Part shown: in pieces, positions 35,567-49,300 of the stretch
Position numbering within the stretch: the first letter of the stretch is position 1
How the letters are laid out: each line of letters starts with the position of its first letter
DNA from: Lycocorax pyrrhopterus obiensis
Lineage: Eukaryota > Chordata > Aves > Passeriformes > Paradisaeidae
Reading direction: 5' to 3'
Length of the DNA stretch: 64,000 bases
Assembly (NCBI GenBank): GCA_014706295.1
Contig: JACSVZ010000001.1
Span: 115,579,111 to 115,643,110, forward strand
Position numbers and translations under genes: made by a program
Notes under the pieces: model-generated
Told to the model about the DNA's origin: nothing
Database searches by the model: none
Seen by the model: only the letters and a program-made list of their open reading frames with translations

Positions 35567-38500
35567 TAAAGTAATTATTTGTCAGAGTGAGTGGAAATCA
35601 TCAGCTTTAAAAACTGATCATAGCATTACACATATCCTTGGGGAACATCCTGAAGTGTCACAGTTTGAATTTTAGAAATAAAATGTTAATAAATCACGTT
35701 CCTAATGCACGAACAAGTTTTCTTCTAACAGGACTTGTTGAAGTACCTTTATGTGTCTTCCCAAGCCTTCACCACTTACTTTCTCTTGAAACACATTCTT
35801 ATTGTTGATTTTTTAAAAAGATTTATTTGTATTTCATGCTAAATGGAGTGCTTTTAGAGATAAGTAGTCTATTTTGCTCTGTAAAGTGCCAGAAGAGTTT
35901 CTTCCAAGAGACTTTCTGCTGCAAACAAAATATCCTGCCAGGATTTGAGATGGCATTAGAGGCTGCAGTCAACTCAAGGCTTCATCACAGCCTTCAGTGG
36001 TAACCAGGTGAGTGAATTTGGGAGTAATGTAAAGAGAATTCACGTTCCTTGCAGTTCAGTTATCACTTCATGTGTAAGATCAGTTACCGTGGGAGTGTCT
36101 GATTCTGTTACAAAAGGTTCTGAGCAGGACTGAAAGTTGTATTTCCTCTGTTTGGTGTTGGCCCTTCCCCTGGCTGCAAGCGTCACCTTGAAAGGACAGA
36201 AATTCAAATCACAGCTCAAATTTGATTTAAAATATGGTTTTAAAGCAGTCACATCTTGCCTGCAAATTATGAGGTGCAAATCTTGCTAATACCAGGAATG
36301 CAAATATGTAAGGTGGTTCTCAGTTTATGAACGAGGCATTACTGATGTGGGCACTGGAGGACCAGCTATGACAATAACCTGATTTAAAAAAAAAGTCTTT
36401 TTTCTACCAGCACTGTTCTACTCCCCAGCCACCATAACCCTGAAAACTCTTTAATTATTTTTAGGTTTTTCTCCCATAAGGTTTTTTTTGGCATAAAATA
36501 CTTGGAATAAAAATTTACAGAATAAAATTTGGCCCAATTAATTCAACTTTCTCTAGGTAAGGAACATATAGATCAAACACATTAATTATTGAAGACTGTC
36601 TTAACATTAAAAGTACTATTATTTCAAATATTAATTATGAAAACTCATATGTGTTTACATGTGATTCTTATATGAAGTTTGCATGTATTTGCATGCATTA
36701 ACAGGTACACACATACATGATATTTACACTGAGTTTGCAAATGTTTTCAGTGCCAATCCAGCAAATATTTTATACCCACGGCTGAATATGCATCTAAGCA
36801 AATGTTGAGCTCATGGATGCATCATTAAGCACATCTAAGGACCTAACCTCATCAAACAACCTTTTTGGGTTAAAATGTTTACCACCAGCTAAGAGGAACA
36901 TGATGTGCTGACAGTGACACTGGAAGTTATTTGTATTTACATAAGTATTAATGGAGTGGTTCAAGGACCCTGGAAAGGGAACTCCATAAATTGGATGCTG
37001 TCATCTTTGCAACCTTGCCCGTAATTTTCCACTAGGGAGAAAAAGATGATGGTCCAAATCACGTTTATTACCAAAGCAGGGTAAAAGTGTGGAAGTGACT
37101 TTAATATGAATGAGCACTGGGTCTTTGAAGCATCACATATGACACTTTCTGAAAGGAAGAAAACAATAATTGGTGTGAGGGCACTCTAATAAAATTCCAA
37201 ACATAAGTGGAAAAAGAACAGCTTTAATCCAGAGACAGCATGTAGCATCAAATTACTCTTTTTTGGGGGTGTTCCCCAGCAAAATACATCATTACGGGAA
37301 AATAGCAATGCTCAGTCAGCCTGGCAGTGTCAGATCTGATTCCTTATTCATTTCCCCTATTAAAAGGAAAAAAAAAAAAAGAGTTCAAAATAACTCTTTG
37401 CCACTCTATTCTCAGTGCTGCAGCTATTGATTCCCACATATTGCAGTATCTCCCTTTTGCCCTTGTGTGTCCTGTACTTACTGTATGTGAGTCTACTAAA
37501 AATCAGCGAGGCAGAGAAATTCTTCATGTTCCTCTGCCATGAAAGTCCCGTGCCCACTGCCCCATGATATCAGTGCACCTTTTTTTATCATCCCTTGTGG
37601 CCCACGAAGAAAACCACAGCCTGTTCTGTGGTTTCATTTTGAATAAGCAAATAATACAAAGTAAAGAGCAGTAGAGGAAAGCTGCCCGTGCTGCGAGCTG
37701 GGCAGAAGCCTGTGCTCACAGCAGTCCAAATTGTCAGCTGCCTGAAATATTTTAGTACCAATCAGGCAGCTTCTTTGGAGGAAAGCTTTAAAAAGGAAAA
37801 AAAACAAGTGAAAGATTCCAAGAGGCAGCAGGACGACTTGTGCCTGTGCAACAAGTCACAAAACAAAACATTGGCATATTCACTGTGTGTGGCTCAATGG
37901 AAAATGAAACTCAGCAGCATCTCCAGCTCTGCTTTCGTGTGATATAGGAGAGGAGAATTATGAAGCATTTTTTAACTGGGTTTATAGGGAGGAAAGGTTT
38001 TTCAAACTTGACACCCAAGGGAGTTTCCCAATTAAGAGTGAAAAACAGAGCCAGTGAGCCTGTGCTGGCAGTGGTACCACACAGCAGAGAGCCAGGCCAG
38101 AATTTTTTAAAACATTCCTAGTGAGTTCCAGGAACAGCGACATTTCCACACAAACATTCGTGAAGATGTTGCAGGTCCTGCTCTAGCAGGGTGTCACAGC
38201 TTTGCTTGGTCTCTCTCTCATGCAGGTCTGTAGCCCAAATCCCCACCTGGCGTCAGCTCCACCCAGCCATGTCCAGCTCAGAATTTTACCCTGTCCTCCT
38301 CTCACCTGGTGTTTGGGTTGCTGTTTTTAATTTGTATATTTTTATTTGGCTGTTTTTTCCCTCAGTGTGGAGTCTCTGCTGACTCTGTGAGCTGGCTGCC
38401 CCAAACCTGGAGTGCAGCTGGGAGGAGGACTGATGATGTAATTCCTTGATATTTTTTTAATCTTCCCCAGAGTAAATCCTCTCAGATGGAACAGGAAAGA

Positions 38501-39358
38501 AACTGGAAACTGCAACTGGCACGATGTGGTGCAGATTATGTTATCTATTCAGTGTGAAAATCCTGCTTCTGCATGGGGTCATGATCAGGAAGGAGCTAAT
38601 GATCACACATGTTTTATAAACACCACCATGGGCTTTAAGGGTTATAGTCAGCGTGGGTTCACAGTCATTGAGGTGACTTTCATGTTAATCTTGTGAAAAA
38701 ACCCAGCTTTTTAGATACATAAACAAATCTGAGAACACCACTGCACACCTTTCATCATTACAAAGATTAATATTGCTCTCTGTCATTATGCAACAGACTT
38801 TTAGGATAGACTCAATAGAATTATTGATAGGTGGAAGTAAAGCTCATTGTGTACCAAATGCAGCTGGGAGTGCAGCGAGCCTGGACTAGACTCCTACTCA
38901 CAGTGCTTTGAAAGCAACTGTCTGGAATTACTCTTGGGAAAAAAACCCTGAAATCAATGCTTTTCAACTCACTGGGAGATGCTTAAAATGCTTGTTTTAG
39001 TTCTGGTCTAAAAGACGTAGGGAGTTGCTTCTGAGGGGGAAAAATATCCTATAGAGAAAGTGAAATGCCTTAATACTTCCATTTAGACAATTGCCAAGGT
39101 TCAGGCTTCAGAATCAGGATTTTAATTTTGATTTTCAGTCAGGAGAGAAAAACCATTCACTTTGCTTATGAATCACTAAATTTTGATTTGATTTCAAAGT
39201 CGTCCCTAAATTCAGTCGAAATTACCCTCTGGATTTTATAACTATCACTGGACTACTGCTGACAGGCTCCCAACACTCTTTTTCATGCAGGTTCAAGACA
39301 TCTGACTCAAACATGTCCCAGCGTGGGAATGTCATAGGGCCTGACCTTGAGAATTTTT
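35567..39358. other. Gene-free sequence
   Basis: No gene is recognised and no clear mobile element is present. It includes an A-rich run at about 37367-37380. Short frames such as 36040-36279 (minus) and 37688-37942 (plus) have no domain or splice support. Confidence 0.45.
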
Positions 39359-39427
39359 GCTGTTTTGTTTTTGGGGTTTTTGGGGGTTTTTTTTGTTTGT
39401 TTGGTTGTTGTTGTTGTTGTTGTTTTG
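39359..39427. repeat. T/G-rich simple repeat with (GTT)n
   Basis: Runs of T alternate with GGGG/GGGGG, then 'tttgtttgtttgg' and about seven GTT triplets (39403-39423). It directly abuts the minus-strand CR1 fragment. Because the CR1 3' tip would be expected at this side, the simple repeat may have replaced or grown from that end. Confidence 0.85.
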
Positions 39428-39432
39428 CGAAT

Positions 39433-39680
39433 GAGAGAGAATTTCAGCCACCCCTTCTGAGGTTCAGGAGTAATTTCTTGTCCACCAGGACCCCCAGGTC
39501 CTTCTCCACAGAGCTGCTTCCCAGCAGTTTGGCCCCCAGCCTGTGCTGGTGCCTGGGGTTGTTCCTCCCCAGGTGCAGGGCTCTACATTTGCCTTTGTGG
39601 AATGATGATTTCTCTCTGGCCATCTCCCCAACCTGTCCAGGTCCTTTGTGTCCTCAGACAACTCACTGGGGAGGCACTCA
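39433..39680 (-). mobile_element. CR1-type LINE fragment, minus orientation
   Basis: Readable blocks in order are 'tccaccaggacccccaggt', 'ccttctccacagagctgctt', 'cagcctgtgctggtgcctgg', 'ggttgttcctccccaggtgc', 'agggctctacatttgcc', 'ctggccatctccccaacctg' and 'tccaggtcctttgtgtcctc'. This is the reverse complement of a common avian CR1 internal-to-3' segment, and it parallels the copy at 6400-6625. The 3' tip with octamers is absent on the left, where a T/G repeat lies instead. All frames are broken. Confidence 0.78.
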
Positions 39681-40101
39681 AACTCTTCATTACACTCTGC
39701 TTTCCTTCCGTCCCATCTGCTTATCGCTTAATCTGGGTTCTGAAGAACATCATTTTTAGAAAGAACTTAATGGTAGGACAAACTTCGTGAGACAGATGGC
39801 TTCAAATTGCAGTTATGAGAAATCCAGCCTAACAATCTGCACTTTAATATCTAATCAGTGACGAGCCCTGGTTTTAAGCTTCTCTTACAAATGTCATTTC
39901 TGTGATGTAACCTGGTAGATGACTGACAGATTCAGAGATTCTTAGACAATGAGTTCCCCTCTTACTGAGGCACAGGGTTATCTGTCTATCCAATGTCTTG
40001 GAACTGCAGAAATCTTTTTCATACAGCATTAGCATGGTGCCTGAAATAGCTGAATTAGAGTAATTCAGGCAGCTCCCTATGAAATGCAATTACCCACAAT
40101 G

Positions 40102-40115
40102 CACACACACACACA
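40102..40115. repeat. (CA)7 microsatellite
   Basis: Seven uninterrupted CA dinucleotides. Confidence 0.9.
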
Positions 40116-43100
40116 TCTTTTCTATAAGTTATTTCATAAAACTTCTAGATTTGTATGGCCAAGAAACAGAAGTTTTTTCCTCCACCAGTGTAAAATTCAC
40201 TAACAATGAGTCTCAAATTTCTTAGGATGTTCAAATTTTGTAGCAAATAAGCATTTATTTGAATTTTGATCATGTTTAAATCATCCTGCATCCATACTTT
40301 GTTTGAAATGGGACCTAAAAAAGCCTACATAGTTTCAGCAGCTACTGTAACATTTTAGTATAAAGAATGTACATTTCTCTTGTCCTTTGCCTGCCCCACA
40401 TCCACGACCCTGGATGTGCACTTTCCATGGGCGTTCTGCTTTTTAAAAGAACAGATGCAATCCATCTTCGGGAAATTATCAAGACACCAAGAAAGCAGAA
40501 AATTCCTGGTGATGCCTGGGAGTGTGAGCTCGGCTGAGGCTCCTCTGCTCTTCTCAATACCAGGTCAGTGAAGGAATAAGCACAGGAACTCTCTCCCAGC
40601 TACAGGAGATTGAACCAAGGAGCTTTATACCGTGCTGTGGGAGTTAGGAGCCTCCAAAGGGACCCAGAATCTAACGCAGGAAGACAGAGAAGCAAAATGG
40701 TTTTGTCACCCTTTATTTCTCAGAGATTTTACAAATCTGCAAGCCAAACGGCATTCTTAGGTACACAATTTGTTTGCTCTTTTATCCATGGTTACTTTTA
40801 AAATGCATTTTCCTAGTTTTTCGAAATGCATAATTAGTTTCTAAAAAAGGAAAGATAACACCATTTGTTTACGGAAGAGGTCAGAACAAGCACCCAGAGT
40901 CATTCTTGAATAAGTAAACAGGGGAGCCAAGTGCAATTAGGAAGGGAAAATGACTGAGTATTTATCTTCTTACCTTGAGAGACTGATCATTGTCAAAATT
41001 TTACGCTTCTTTAAATGCAGTGATGTGATTTAATGCTGCCACTTGAGCAACTTAGTCTCAGAAACTGCTGTGAAGCTGAAAGGAGGGCAAATACCCCTCC
41101 ATTATACACCACTTTTCCTCCTTGATTGGAAACTCTGTGATAAAAAAATCACCTTTTCCCCTCACAAACTAGAGGCAGGCTCTGAGCTGGTTCACAGTGG
41201 TCTATCTCAGAGCAAGAGGTAAAATAAGCTGAGCAAGGGTTCAGCCTTGTGGTTCCTTCCTTTAATACAATCCCAAGCTTCCCTATAAATCACTGTCACA
41301 AGGTGACTGAGCTTCTGCCCCACACCAGGACCTTGTCCTATGGTTGGTGTCAGAGCTGGTTCAGGTCAGCACAGTGGGCAAAGAAAACATGATCAGAAAT
41401 CAGAGCCTCGGCCAGAGCCTGGCTGCAGAGCTGTGTCCAGTCTCACTGGCCCTCAAAGCTGTGGCTGTGCTTGGGCTGTCAGGATTTTGAGGTGAGAACA
41501 TAGAAATCTATCAAGACTGCAGCAGAGCTCTCTGTCAGTTCAGGAAATATTTCCTATTTCCACTTCCATGGATTAATTAGGTACTGTTAATGAGGTACTG
41601 TGGTGAAAATCACTGGAATTGACAATACTGCTTACTACACATAGACCAAGTGTTTTTTTCCTAAAATAGTTGTGTTAAGCTCAAGAGGTAGCAATATTCT
41701 GCAGTATCAACCATTGAGTTTGCTGGCAAAGAGCAATGCAGGTGTTCTTTCTAGTGCAGTGGCTTCTTCCTTCCCTCTGAATTCCTGCTCATAGTTCAAC
41801 AAAGAGCTTTAACTTGAAATACTTTCCAACACCTGCATTGAATTATTCAAGGAATGGACTGTGTGGTCAATCAAGTAACCCTGAAGTGATGCGTTAGAAG
41901 CGTGTATAGAAACGTGTATTTATTGTTATCCTATGATATACCAATGAAGAAAACTAGCCCAGTAACTCTGTTTGTCAGAGAAAACAAAAACAATGGAAAG
42001 GGGATTTTGGCTTCAAATGGGTTGCTTACTAATCAAGGTGTGCAGAAAAACTCCTTTTATTTTTTTTTTTGCAGTGCTGCCAAACAAGCATTTTTACATC
42101 ATTTTAAAACTTCTTGACATTTGAAAATAATAATTACATTGGGTTAGTTTTTAATGTCCAAGCCCTTAGGACACCCCTTGGTTTAAATTTAAATTTTGAC
42201 AATGAAGATTAAAAGAAAAGTCAATTTTCAACTTAAAATCTGGATTGTTATATTAGCATGTCATTCTGGGCATTGGGGTGATTCTTATATCGTTGAAGAA
42301 GATGTCTTACTGTGGGAAGAGGAATAGGATTTTTGGGGAGCCTGCACCTGTTGGGTGTCATGGCTTGACAAGGCTCAAACCTTTAATTCAGCTGGCAGCA
42401 AATGACATCAGCACACGGATCAGACAAGTAAGATAAAGCCAGCCAGTGGGAGAAGTTGAGTCTTCACACAGACAGAAGCTGGAGTGGTGACACAAAGCTG
42501 TAGAATTGTAAGGATGCTGAAACAAAGCTTGGTGCCTCCTGAAGAAACAGAAACAGTTGTGCCCTGCAGAGCACCCAACTTGCCATTGGCATAGGATCCT
42601 GCCTGAGAGAAAAAAAACCCAATCCAAACCAAAACAAATAAACACTTTTCGTCTGGACTTCCGATTCTAATTCCAACAAATGGGCTCTCAGTATTGAACA
42701 AGTATTATTACAAAGCAACATAATCAGACAAATAACTGCCCCTGAATCACTTTCCTGTGCTATGCAATACTCCAAAACAAACAGGCAGAAAGACCTCTGG
42801 TGGGGAAGAGGAAGCCAACCAGATGGAAATGCAGCTCACATGGAATTGCAGGCTGGCATCCTGTCAATCTGCTGCATCTGTGCTCGCCCAATCAAACCAG
42901 AAGAGTGAAACAAAGTTCACAGGATTTTCTATCACACATCAGTCTCCCCAGGTTAGTCAGCAGCATCAGACATGCCAGAGGAAAGCACAGAGATTTTGGC
43001 AGCAAGCAATCTAAGGAATAAGCAGGAAGTCTACCCTGAATAGAGGTAGGCTTAGGTTTACATGTTAACATTTGCCTTGCCATATTCTTTTCACAATGTC

Positions 43101-44238
43101 ACTGTAAAAATGGGTGTCTTTTAGCTCTATAAATGCCTATTACTTCCGTAATTTCAAAAATGTCTGCAGTGTTTATGGTAGCTAAAACTGGGGAATGCAT
43201 TGCAGTGTTTTTAAAATACTTCTGTCAGTTGTCCTGGTACTTTTTGAACAAGGCTGGTTGCTTTTCAATCTTTTGAAATGCACCTGTGCTCTCCTATCCT
43301 AAAAATGATTCACAACAAGGTAAGGAAAGCTGCCTAAAATGCTCTCATTAATTCTTATGTTCTGTTATTTAACTTTAAGTACAAACATCAAGGGAAAAAA
43401 AATCTTTTATAATAATTAGCTAAAGTCATAACCCTATAACCTTTTTTACTGGCAACTGCAGGTGCCCACAGACTTACTCATTTTCCTAATTCTATCACTG
43501 GCATTAAGTGAAGATATTACTGCTTCCCCAAACTGCAAATTTTAGATTTTATACAAAATCAGGCCACTTTTTTTTATTAAGTCAGGCCATATCCTGAGGT
43601 ATCTGACATCTCTCCAACAAAACAATCCTCAATATGATGGCTGTGCTTTGACAGAGGGAATTAAGACAGCTTTGACAATACATCACTGAAGTGTTTGTGA
43701 TCCCTGAATATTTCCAGCAGTCTTTTCTGACCTCGCTGAGAACTAATGTTTTTCCTTGCTTTTCTCATTGCTGTTGGTGTCACCAGATGTGTTGTGCTAC
43801 CCACGGGTGTTTTTCCAGAGTGGCAGCAGGGAGAATACTGAAGCTCAGGGCAGGAGACAGCATAAACTGCTGTTGTAAACTGACAAAATCAACAGAAAGG
43901 GATGAGTGGTTTGAGGTTTATTCAAACTAGGATCCATTTCCATGCAAAGAACACAACAAATTTATAATACAGCTCCTCAAAGTATGCAATACAGCATGGG
44001 TAATTTTAATTTGCAGGTACTGTTAATTATTCCTGTTCCATTATTAACCATGGGAACTTGTTTTTTTTTTTTTTTAAATAGGAAATTAGAAATCAATTTG
44101 AAAAGTAATTACTTCATTAAATTTAGTAATTATGTGCTATAACAATCTCAATCTTCTTTAAAATGAATGACAAGATGCTATTCTCATTCATTATTCTACA
44201 TGAATTTAAAAAGTGCTACTTTCATTTTTAATCTTTAG

Positions 44239-44406
44239 ATAACAAAGACGAGCTGTAGAAGACATTCTTGAGCCAGACGGGAGGAAGAATTCAGAAACTG
44301 GAAATTTGTGTCAGTACTGCAGCCAGAGAAAGCAAAACTGAGATATTCAATTGCTGGCTTCAAAAAACATGGGCTGGAGGTCCTTTCTCTTAAAGGCATT
44401 CTCCAG
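44239..44406 (+). other. Candidate 168-nt noncoding exon (unproven)
   Basis: A pyrimidine-rich acceptor ('ttcatttttaatctttag') precedes it and a consensus donor, CAG followed by 'gtaaga', ends it. The length is a multiple of three, but every frame contains a stop, so if transcribed it would be untranslated or part of a lncRNA. One frame is open for about 30 codons from its 5' end (QRRAVEDILEPDGRKNSETG...), with no match I recognise. No partner exon was found. Confidence 0.15.
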
Positions 44407-46234
44407 GTAAGAAGACACAGCTCCTTCCTAGGGCTTCCACTTCCCACATGTACTTGTGAGAATAGAAAAAAAGGAAAATTCCTCGCAAGTATTCTTCTTA
44501 CTTGAATCTTAAAGAGGCAACATTTTATTTTAATCCGGTGCATGGTTTGTTAAGCTGTCTGCAAAGAAATTTTTAGACTAAAGGAACAAAAAAGCATCAA
44601 GGAAAGAACTTGTATCTGCTGAAACTCATTGCAAAACTGTAGCCAACTGTTCAAAATACAAACAATTATGTATTACCCAGAATGCAGGATTGAAAATAGG
44701 CCTTAAAAACATGCAGGAGTTGTCACAAAATAGGATTAACTACCTAAAGGCCTCACTAAATGCCTCCCTTTCAGTTAATCAGCCACAGGCCTCATACATC
44801 ATCTCTCATTCAGTTTAGGGAGATTCTGGCTGTTTTCACTCTGGCTTGTGTGTCAGCAGCAAGGAGTCAAACATAGTTATTTGAATGTTTTTCCTCCTCT
44901 TTCATTCTGCACTTCTGTGGGCTCACAGTGCATGCTGACTGACTTTTTTCCCCACACTTCCTCTCTTGTGTCTTACACCTTGAGTGATGAAAGGGTGGGA
45001 GATAAAGGGAAGTTGTAAGAACATCAGTAAATTGGGATCTGTAACAGTAAGGTGGTTAAATATTCAACATAAGCAGTTGCTGTGGCTCCAGAAAAGCCTT
45101 AGAAACAGCAGAGGAAGTGAGTTGTTTCATCATTCCTTGAGATTGCTGTCAGAAATGTGCAAAACATAAATCTCTCGTTTAGGTAGAATGCAGAGCACTT
45201 CTAGTCACCTAGTAACACGTGGGGCCAAATGTGATTCTGCTTCCCTGGTGTGGCAGAGCCTCTGCTGGACTCTCACAGAGTCCTGAGCATGATTTCTTTT
45301 CGTATTCCTGGGCCAAAATGTTGTCTGTTGCTGCAGCAGGAGGGAACATGTCTCAGCAGCATGGAGAGAGCACAGGGTGAGAGACGGGGCTGGGAGAGGT
45401 GGGAGAACAGAGTAAGGATGGGCACACTTTTAGCTACTCCCCCTCCTCTGCCAGCAGGTATTGAAATAATCAGAGCTTTGGCACAGTTGAGCTCCCTGCT
45501 TCCAACACCAAGAAGTCCTGGGGAAAACTGATCCTCTGGAGCTGCTTCCCTTTGCTGCACTGTGGGCAAAGCCATGGTCAAGCCTTCGTCTGTCTTCATT
45601 CTTTCTTGCAGCAAGTTAAATCCATGTTTCTTGTTGTATCCACAGCCTCTGTAAGAACTCTTCACACACTTGAGAAGTATTAATATCTATTTTCTCCTAC
45701 TTCCCTTTCCCTGGCCTTTTCAAATTTAACCTGTATTTAACCTTCATCAACTCTTCTGTGTAGTGCTTGGCTTTCAAGGACTTTAATATTTCTCACTCAC
45801 CTGTAGACCTTTTAAAATCAGTCCACACCTTCCCTGAAGCATAACGTCAAAAAACTAGATGAAGCCTTCTAATTGGTGTCTTGCCAGTGAACAGCAAAGG
45901 AGTCTTTTGACATTTTTTATTTATTTATATTCCATCCAAGTATCACTGGCAGAAATCATGTCATTCAACTTTATGCTGTAGCTGTCGACACCTAATCCGG
46001 ACAGTCTTCAAATTCCTTTAAAGTGAATGCCCTGACTTTGGGGTGCGACACATCTGAGGTTTTTACCTCTAAACTTTAGATTAGTGAGTGGCACTGTACC
46101 TCAGAAGTGCCTGTTCATGTTGGTTCATGGGATCATAGAGTGGTTGGCTAAAATAAAGGCACTCACCTGCAGTGTGCAGGACTGCTTTTGTCCACATAAA
46201 TACCATTCTTCATCCACCAGTTCTTTTGTACTTC

Positions 46235-46310
46235 TGGATGCTGGAGAATATAGGATTGGAAACCATTCCTTGGATCGTTGAGTCCTGTCTCCTGCACACA
46301 TTGCCAGCCA
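46235..46310 (-). mobile_element. Possible CR1 3' tip, minus orientation
   Basis: The run 'aggattggaaaccattcc', 'ttggatcgttgagtcctgt', 'ctcctgcacacattgcc' resembles the reverse complement of CR1 3' ends, where a ttggaa-type box is followed by 'gatcatcgagtcctgctcctgcaca'. It is short and diverged and has no octamers. A similar short 'ggatcatagagtggttgg' lies at 46130. Only weakly supported. Confidence 0.3.
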
Positions 46311-46317
46311 GGAGATA

Positions 46318-46360
46318 AATACATACATGCATACATACATATATATATATATATTATTAT
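46318..46360. repeat. (CATA)n/(TA)n compound microsatellite
   Basis: Several imperfect ACAT/CATA tetranucleotides pass into an uninterrupted TA run and then TAT/TTA triplets. Likely to be polymorphic in length. Confidence 0.9.
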
Positions 46361-49300
46361 TTTTAACATAATTACATAATTCAGAAGCTGATTCACACAC
46401 AATGGCACCCTGCAAGTCACAGCACACACCCAAACAGCCAAACACCCACTCCACGTGCAGTAAAAGACCAAAGTTTCAAATGCCACACGCCTCAGGAAAA
46501 GAGGAAGGATGATGATTCCTCTGTGCTCCTGGGAGAGCACATCAATGAAACAACCCTGAATGTCCCTAAAAAGCAGACAAGGACAACACCTACCCAGGAG
46601 GGTCAATGTTTGCTGCCAAACTGGCAAGGAGTTGGAATTCTCTGCCATCCTCAAACTGGCAGTGGTTTTTGTCTTTTGTGGATGAGCACAGCACAGACAC
46701 GTCAGGCTAAAGTGAACCCTGCACCCTGAGACCACAAATTCTAATTTAGAGGATTGAAAAAATAATTACTTTCTGGTTTGTATCTACATTTGTCGCCTCC
46801 TGAATACCTGCACCACAGACATGACAAGTGCAGTCCTACTGTTTTGTTGTACTTATTATCTGCTGTCCTTACAGCAAGGAAGGGAGTGCAAGGCCTGAAA
46901 AATGCAGATTATTTGGAGTAGCTGCAGTAGTTCAGTCAATAAGGAGGTTCAGTCCTGTGTCTCTTCAGATATAGACACAGCATTTAATTTTATGCACACA
47001 TCAAAGAGTGCACTATACTTTTTTTGAATAAAACAAATAAACACTTTTTTTTTTTTTCCCGCAATGAATTGCAGTTAATACAACATACAAAATGCTGAAG
47101 GAGTAGCAAAGCATTAGCATTTTTGAATGAAAATATGACATTCTATATACCCTTAAGGAAAAATATTGTTTGCTCCCTGGAGCTACCTTGACCAATTTAA
47201 TTTACCACATCAGTACACATATGAAGTCAAAACTTCCCACTGCCTTTCCATCTACACATAAAACTCAGAGTATCAGAATTTTTTTTCTTCTCGTATGTGT
47301 TTTCATTATAGTTCCTTAGACCTCTTACTTAATGGATATTCACAAAGTTGTGATTTCTGGTCTCATTTAATTTGATCTCTGTGTTTCACCAGAACAGAAC
47401 CACACACTCAATTCTTCAGGGGTGGAAGAAGGTCAAAGCCAAAAGGTTTTTGGGAGGCTGCCCAAAAGCATTGAGGAGTTGCAACATTTAGGTAAATTGG
47501 CTAGAGGAAAATTGATTGGATTCCTATTCTCTATGACCCTAGAGCCAACAAAGCCCTATAGCAGGTAAACTCTGAGTTAAAAATAAAAAATTTCAAACCA
47601 TCCCTAACCACAGGTTATCTAAGCCAAACCTAAAAATGTGAAAAGCAAACACCGACTACAGAAACTCTTTTTCCTGCTTCCAGGTGCAAATCAGATCACT
47701 TAGTTTAGGATGAAATGTCCAAAGGTTTGAAACTGTGTGCACTTCACCCCTAGGAATGCTGAAAGGCTCAGCTGAGCCTGAAAAGATTTGGCTTTATGTG
47801 TCTGGGGGCGTCACGAGGCCTCAATACTGCTTCTAAAACAGTCTAAATCAGAAATGCTGAACGGATCACCCTCATCGAAAAGCACATCCCAATTTGCTAC
47901 ACAGTAAAGTTAATTTCACATTGTTTGTACAACAAATACCTGAGAAAAGCTGAGGATTATGTGCTCTGAGTTCTTGTATATCATGTGCCAGGTTTTCAAC
48001 CTAATTTGGCCCAAGCCGATTTTTCGCCAAGACTTTGCTCTTTGGAAGAGAAAATTTAATTTGGCTTTCTATATTAACATGTTCTTTTATTCCTAAGTCA
48101 TATCTTGCTAAATAATTTTTATCATTACAGGGCATTAAAATCTCCAGTTGGGAGACATTTAAAACAGCGACATATTTCCACTTCAAATATAGAAAAAAAG
48201 CAGGAATAAAAAATTGGTGTGTGGTGCTGAGGGAGAGCATCAGAGCAAAAATCTTTGAAAGATGAGGCATATGAAACTGGCTGGCTGCCTGGCTGCCTGA
48301 TGTTCTCTGTTAGGTTCTTGCTGAGACTTACTTGAATCTCAAATTGTTTTCTAAGGTGGTGAATAGCAGGTGCTTGCTAACCAGCTCATAATGAGTACAG
48401 AGGTCCAACTCCATGGAGGGTTTTCTCCCTGCTTTTGGCTGTCTCTTGTACTTGTGGAGAAAAAGCACTGGACCTGGAAATTGGAAATTTTGATTGAAAA
48501 CACACATACACGGGACAATCTCGTAGCCCTCTGAACATAGAAGGCTAAAAAAGAAAGCAGGATGTTAATTTTTTTATACTATGTGTACTGTGATATATTT
48601 TGGGATGTGTATATTAGATCTGAAACCAGGATGTTTGCAAAAAATGCTGAAATCAATCATTCACCGCTTTTTTTTTCTTACCTGGGCAGGTTCTTGTTCC
48701 ATGCTCTTCATTCTAGAGGCAAAAAGCTGAGAGACAACAGTCCAGACTCTTTCTTCTGCCTAACCTCTCTCTAAGGTTTAATCACAGAACATAAGAGATT
48801 AAAGAGTCTTCACTAAATTATTCCATTTTTCTCACCCTTCACCCATTAATCCTAGATTAATGGCTTTAACATGCTTTGGGACTTTGTGGAATTATATCTT
48901 TGCAGCTCTGGAATGTGTGTAACACGTAAAATGTGCAGTCCACTACAAAATTGCCACATAATTCCCTAAAATGAGGCCATTACCGATGCAGCAGTCAGGT
49001 GACACTGAGGACAACAAGTGGCAGAGGGGGAAAAAGGTTCCAGCACAGCATAAAGGTCACACATAAGCTGTAAAACCTGGAAGCTTTCTCAGCTCCACAG
49101 CTGGAAACAGTCTTCTGACCCTGTAGGAGACCTGCTTCTTCTCCTCCACCACAGTTTCCATGGGAAGGAAATCCAGCAGGAATGCTGGAAGCAAGTCACA
49201 GGTGACAGAGTCCCCTGTCTGGGATATCACAGGGCCACCTGGTCAGCTTAGCAGAGCCGTGATTTTCTTATCCATTGCTAGCCAAATAGGAGAGAGAAAC

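Larger units (their letters stand above)
39681..46234. other. Gene-free sequence with one exon-like segment
   Basis: No gene is recognised. It holds a (CA)7 microsatellite (40102-40115) and an exon-like segment (44239-44406), with T-rich runs at about 42058-42072 and 44060-44076. The block 40380-40690 is GC-richer and could hold an old, unrecognised transposon. Confidence 0.4.

Noticed and set aside
35436..35675. Arginine/lysine-rich protein
   Set aside because: The basic stretch is the direct translation of the (GAA/GGA)n purine repeat.
46125..46145. CR1 tip from 'ggatcatagagtggttgg'
   Set aside because: The match stops after about 18 bases and the next expected box is missing at this position. 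The better candidate is at 46235-46310.
46163..46735. 190-codon minus-strand open frame as a gene
   Set aside because: Part of it is encoded by the CATA/TA microsatellite (runs of Ile, Tyr, Met and Cys). No domain is recognised.
48682..48726. 45-nt minus-strand exon with CAG/gtaaga donor
   Set aside because: The donor is good and the frame is open, but the acceptor is ordinary and no partner exon or known peptide was found.
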